The notes under the pieces were generated by a model, which was not told the origin of the DNA, searched no databases, and saw only the letters and a program-made list of their open reading frames with translations. Positions 18,597-20,012 of a stretch of DNA of 20,012 bases are shown here, piece after piece. How positions within the stretch are numbered: the stretch's first letter is position 1; each line of letters opens with the position of its first letter. The translations under genes were made by a program, and so were the position numbers. Source of the DNA: a virus; the IMG/VR virus record IMGVR_UViG_3300037585_004319, positions 1-20,012 of that record; one strand, given 5' to 3'.

Positions 18597-20012
18597 CGGT
18601 CATATCGTCCAGGTTGAGGCCGGCGTCGTTTTGCGTTTCTTCGCGGATCTCTTCGTCGGTCTTTTCCGGATCGATCAGCCCCACCTTGCGCAGGTACGCC
18701 CACAGGTCGCCCTCGGGGATGGCGCCGCTCATCCAGGCGGCCACCAGCTCCTTGAGCATTTGCGCGTCGAGGCTGTGCTCAGTCAGGTCCTGGTTGAGCT
18801 GGTACAGGGCCTCACCGGCGGCGGCCATGAACTCGCCCACCCAGGCCAGGCACTGGCTGTAGGCTTCGGAGACGTTCGACGCAGCCAGGGACAGGATGGA
18901 ATGCTGGGTCTCGCTTTCATCCTGCGCCTGAGTGGCCGTCTTGACGGCCTGGCCGGGCTGGACCAGCCGAGCACCCAGGGCGACCATGCGTTGCTCGATG
19001 GCCTCCAGCTCTTTCTGGAGCGCCGTATCGGCGGTGACGGTCTCGATGCCGAACTGGCCGCCTTCGGGCAGCATCATGGGAGAGCGACTGCCCATCACCA
19101 CGCCCTTTTCCTCCAGCATGGCGACCCACTGCTCGGTGAGGCCGGACATCCAGGGCTGGGGCTGGCCGGCGTAAAACAGCGCGTTGTACCAATCCGCCCC
19201 CACCTGGTAGTGCTTAATGTTCAGGGTGGCCAAATCCAGCAGGGGCGCCTTGTCCACGTCGGAATCGTTGTTGCGGGCACCGACAAAGGTGAAGGGGATG
19301 CGATCCCAGGGCTGGCCATTGCCGCGCTTGGGAATGGATTCCTCATGGATCACGAACGCCCCTCCGGATTCCGGCTTGCGCCAGATGCGGACGATATACA
19401 CGCCCTCTTCAAGGGAGAGCTGGCGAAACTGCTCGATGGCCTGAAGCCCGAAGCCGTCTTCCGTTGGCTCCTCGGCATGCTCATGGATCACCACCAGGGA
19501 CAGCAAGTGGGCCCCGCCGATCTTGGTGGTGCGCCAGTTGATGATCTGCTCGGCCTCATAGCTGTTGATGGTGGCCCGGATCAGGCCGGCGGCCTGCTGA
19601 GCGCGCGAGGCCGGCGCATCGGTGGTTGGGTAGTCCACCAGCAGGCCGGCCCGGCCCTTGCCGAGAACCTGGCCGAGCACCTCCTGGCTCTGCTGGTAGA
19701 TGCTCACCCCGGCGCCGTCGGCATCGCTCTCCAGGTAATTGAGCGCGTCCGGGGCGGTAAAGGTCGGCACCTTGCGGAACACGGCGCCGATCAGGCCCTC
19801 GCGGGTGTAACCGGTGGCGTTGTAGAAGCTGGCCCGCTGCTTATAGCGGTCGTAAACCGCCTTTTTTTGGTCCGGGTTTTCCTCAACAGCGGACGGGTTC
19901 GGCAGGTACTCCTCGCCCCGCTTCTTGACGGCACGGTCGCCACGGCAAACGTCGCCCACCAGCGCCCAGTCCGGCTTGGCGTTCAGGTACTCCTGGCGTT
20001 CAAATTGCACGT
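18571..20012 (-). CDS. Portal protein (DUF4055 family), 5' end at the window edge
   Basis: The frame is open from the right edge; a GTG at 20008-20010 would give 479 aa. I treat it as slightly partial because family members usually have a few more residues before the PDWALVGDVCRGDRAVKKRG block. That block, the following EEYLPNPSAV, and the middle YQQSQEVLGQVLGKGRAGLL are typical of DUF4055 proteins, which act as portals. The dodecameric portal is the DNA entry and exit channel and connector to the tail. The last 60 residues are acidic (DPEKTDEEIREETQNDAG). It precedes the MuF-like gene; terminase genes would be expected just outside the window. Confidence 0.85.
   Translation of the reverse strand, partial: VQFERQEYLNAKPDWALVGDVCRGDRAVKKRGEEYLPNPSAVEENPDQKKAVYDRYKQRASFYNATGYTREGLIGAVFRKVPTFTAPDALNYLESDADGAGVSIYQQSQEVLGQVLGKGRAGLLVDYPTTDAPASRAQQAAGLIRATINSYEAEQIINWRTTKIGGAHLLSLVVIHEHAEEPTEDGFGLQAIEQFRQLSLEEGVYIVRIWRKPESGGAFVIHEESIPKRGNGQPWDRIPFTFVGARNNDSDVDKAPLLDLATLNIKHYQVGADWYNALFYAGQPQPWMSGLTEQWVAMLEEKGVVMGSRSPMMLPEGGQFGIETVTADTALQKELEAIEQRMVALGARLVQPGQAVKTATQAQDESETQHSILSLAASNVSEAYSQCLAWVGEFMAAAGEALYQLNQDLTEHSLDAQMLKELVAAWMSGAIPEGDLWAYLRKVGLIDPEKTDEEIREETQNDAGLNLDDMTDGGTGTTP

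Overview
The window is most of the structural (head and tail) gene cluster of a tailed phage, almost certainly a prophage, lying next to a bacterial chromosomal gene. At the far left (1-125, + strand) is the 3' end of a host gene for ribosome modulation factor (RMF). RMF occurs in gammaproteobacteria. The GC-rich sequence (roughly 60-68% in most coding stretches I sampled) and the long RMF C-terminus suggest a Marinobacter-, Halomonas- or Pseudomonas-like host; the genus is an inference. From about position 730 to the right edge every convincing gene is on the minus strand, so the phage operon is read from right to left.

In transcription order the head module is: portal (DUF4055 type, cut by the right edge), Mu gpF-like head protein, coiled-coil scaffold, major capsid protein, a small Lys/Ala-rich protein, a head-tail connector of the DnaT_2-like family, a head-closure-type protein, an HK97 gp10-like neck protein and a tail terminator. 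A 91-aa unknown gene follows. The tail module is: major tail tube protein, tail assembly chaperone with a programmed -1 frameshift to a lambda gpT-like extension (slippery heptamer T TTT TTC), tape measure, a predicted lipoprotein, a small membrane protein, a 141-aa tail-tip protein, a 1739-aa J-like hub/adhesin, two tail-fibre proteins and two small genes. The set of a tape measure, a gpG/gpGT-type chaperone, one tube protein and no sheath indicates a siphovirus. Many genes are joined by 4-bp ATGA overlaps, which I used to correct several start codons.

The late operon contains four hairpin-plus-U-tract elements that look like intrinsic terminators. Three of them are followed by the same short sequence (U-tract, then GTTTCTGG). 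The most unusual stretch is 13186-13515, a 330-base gap between tail genes. It has no credible CDS but can be drawn as a compact multi-hairpin RNA: a long-range helix closing a junction of three hairpins, a possible pseudoknot, six copies of GTGAGA mostly in loops, a terminator, and three exact copies of a 13-base GNRA-capped hairpin. It lies directly in front of the major tail protein gene and is the best candidate here for an undescribed element.

Between the host rmf gene and the end of the phage operon is a separate + strand gene (321-629). Its start codon lies inside a near-consensus 20-bp LexA (SOS) box and follows a good -10 box so closely that the mRNA would be leaderless. No tRNA, CRISPR array, insertion sequence or integrase is visible. 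Terminase, lysis and lysogeny genes are not in the window.
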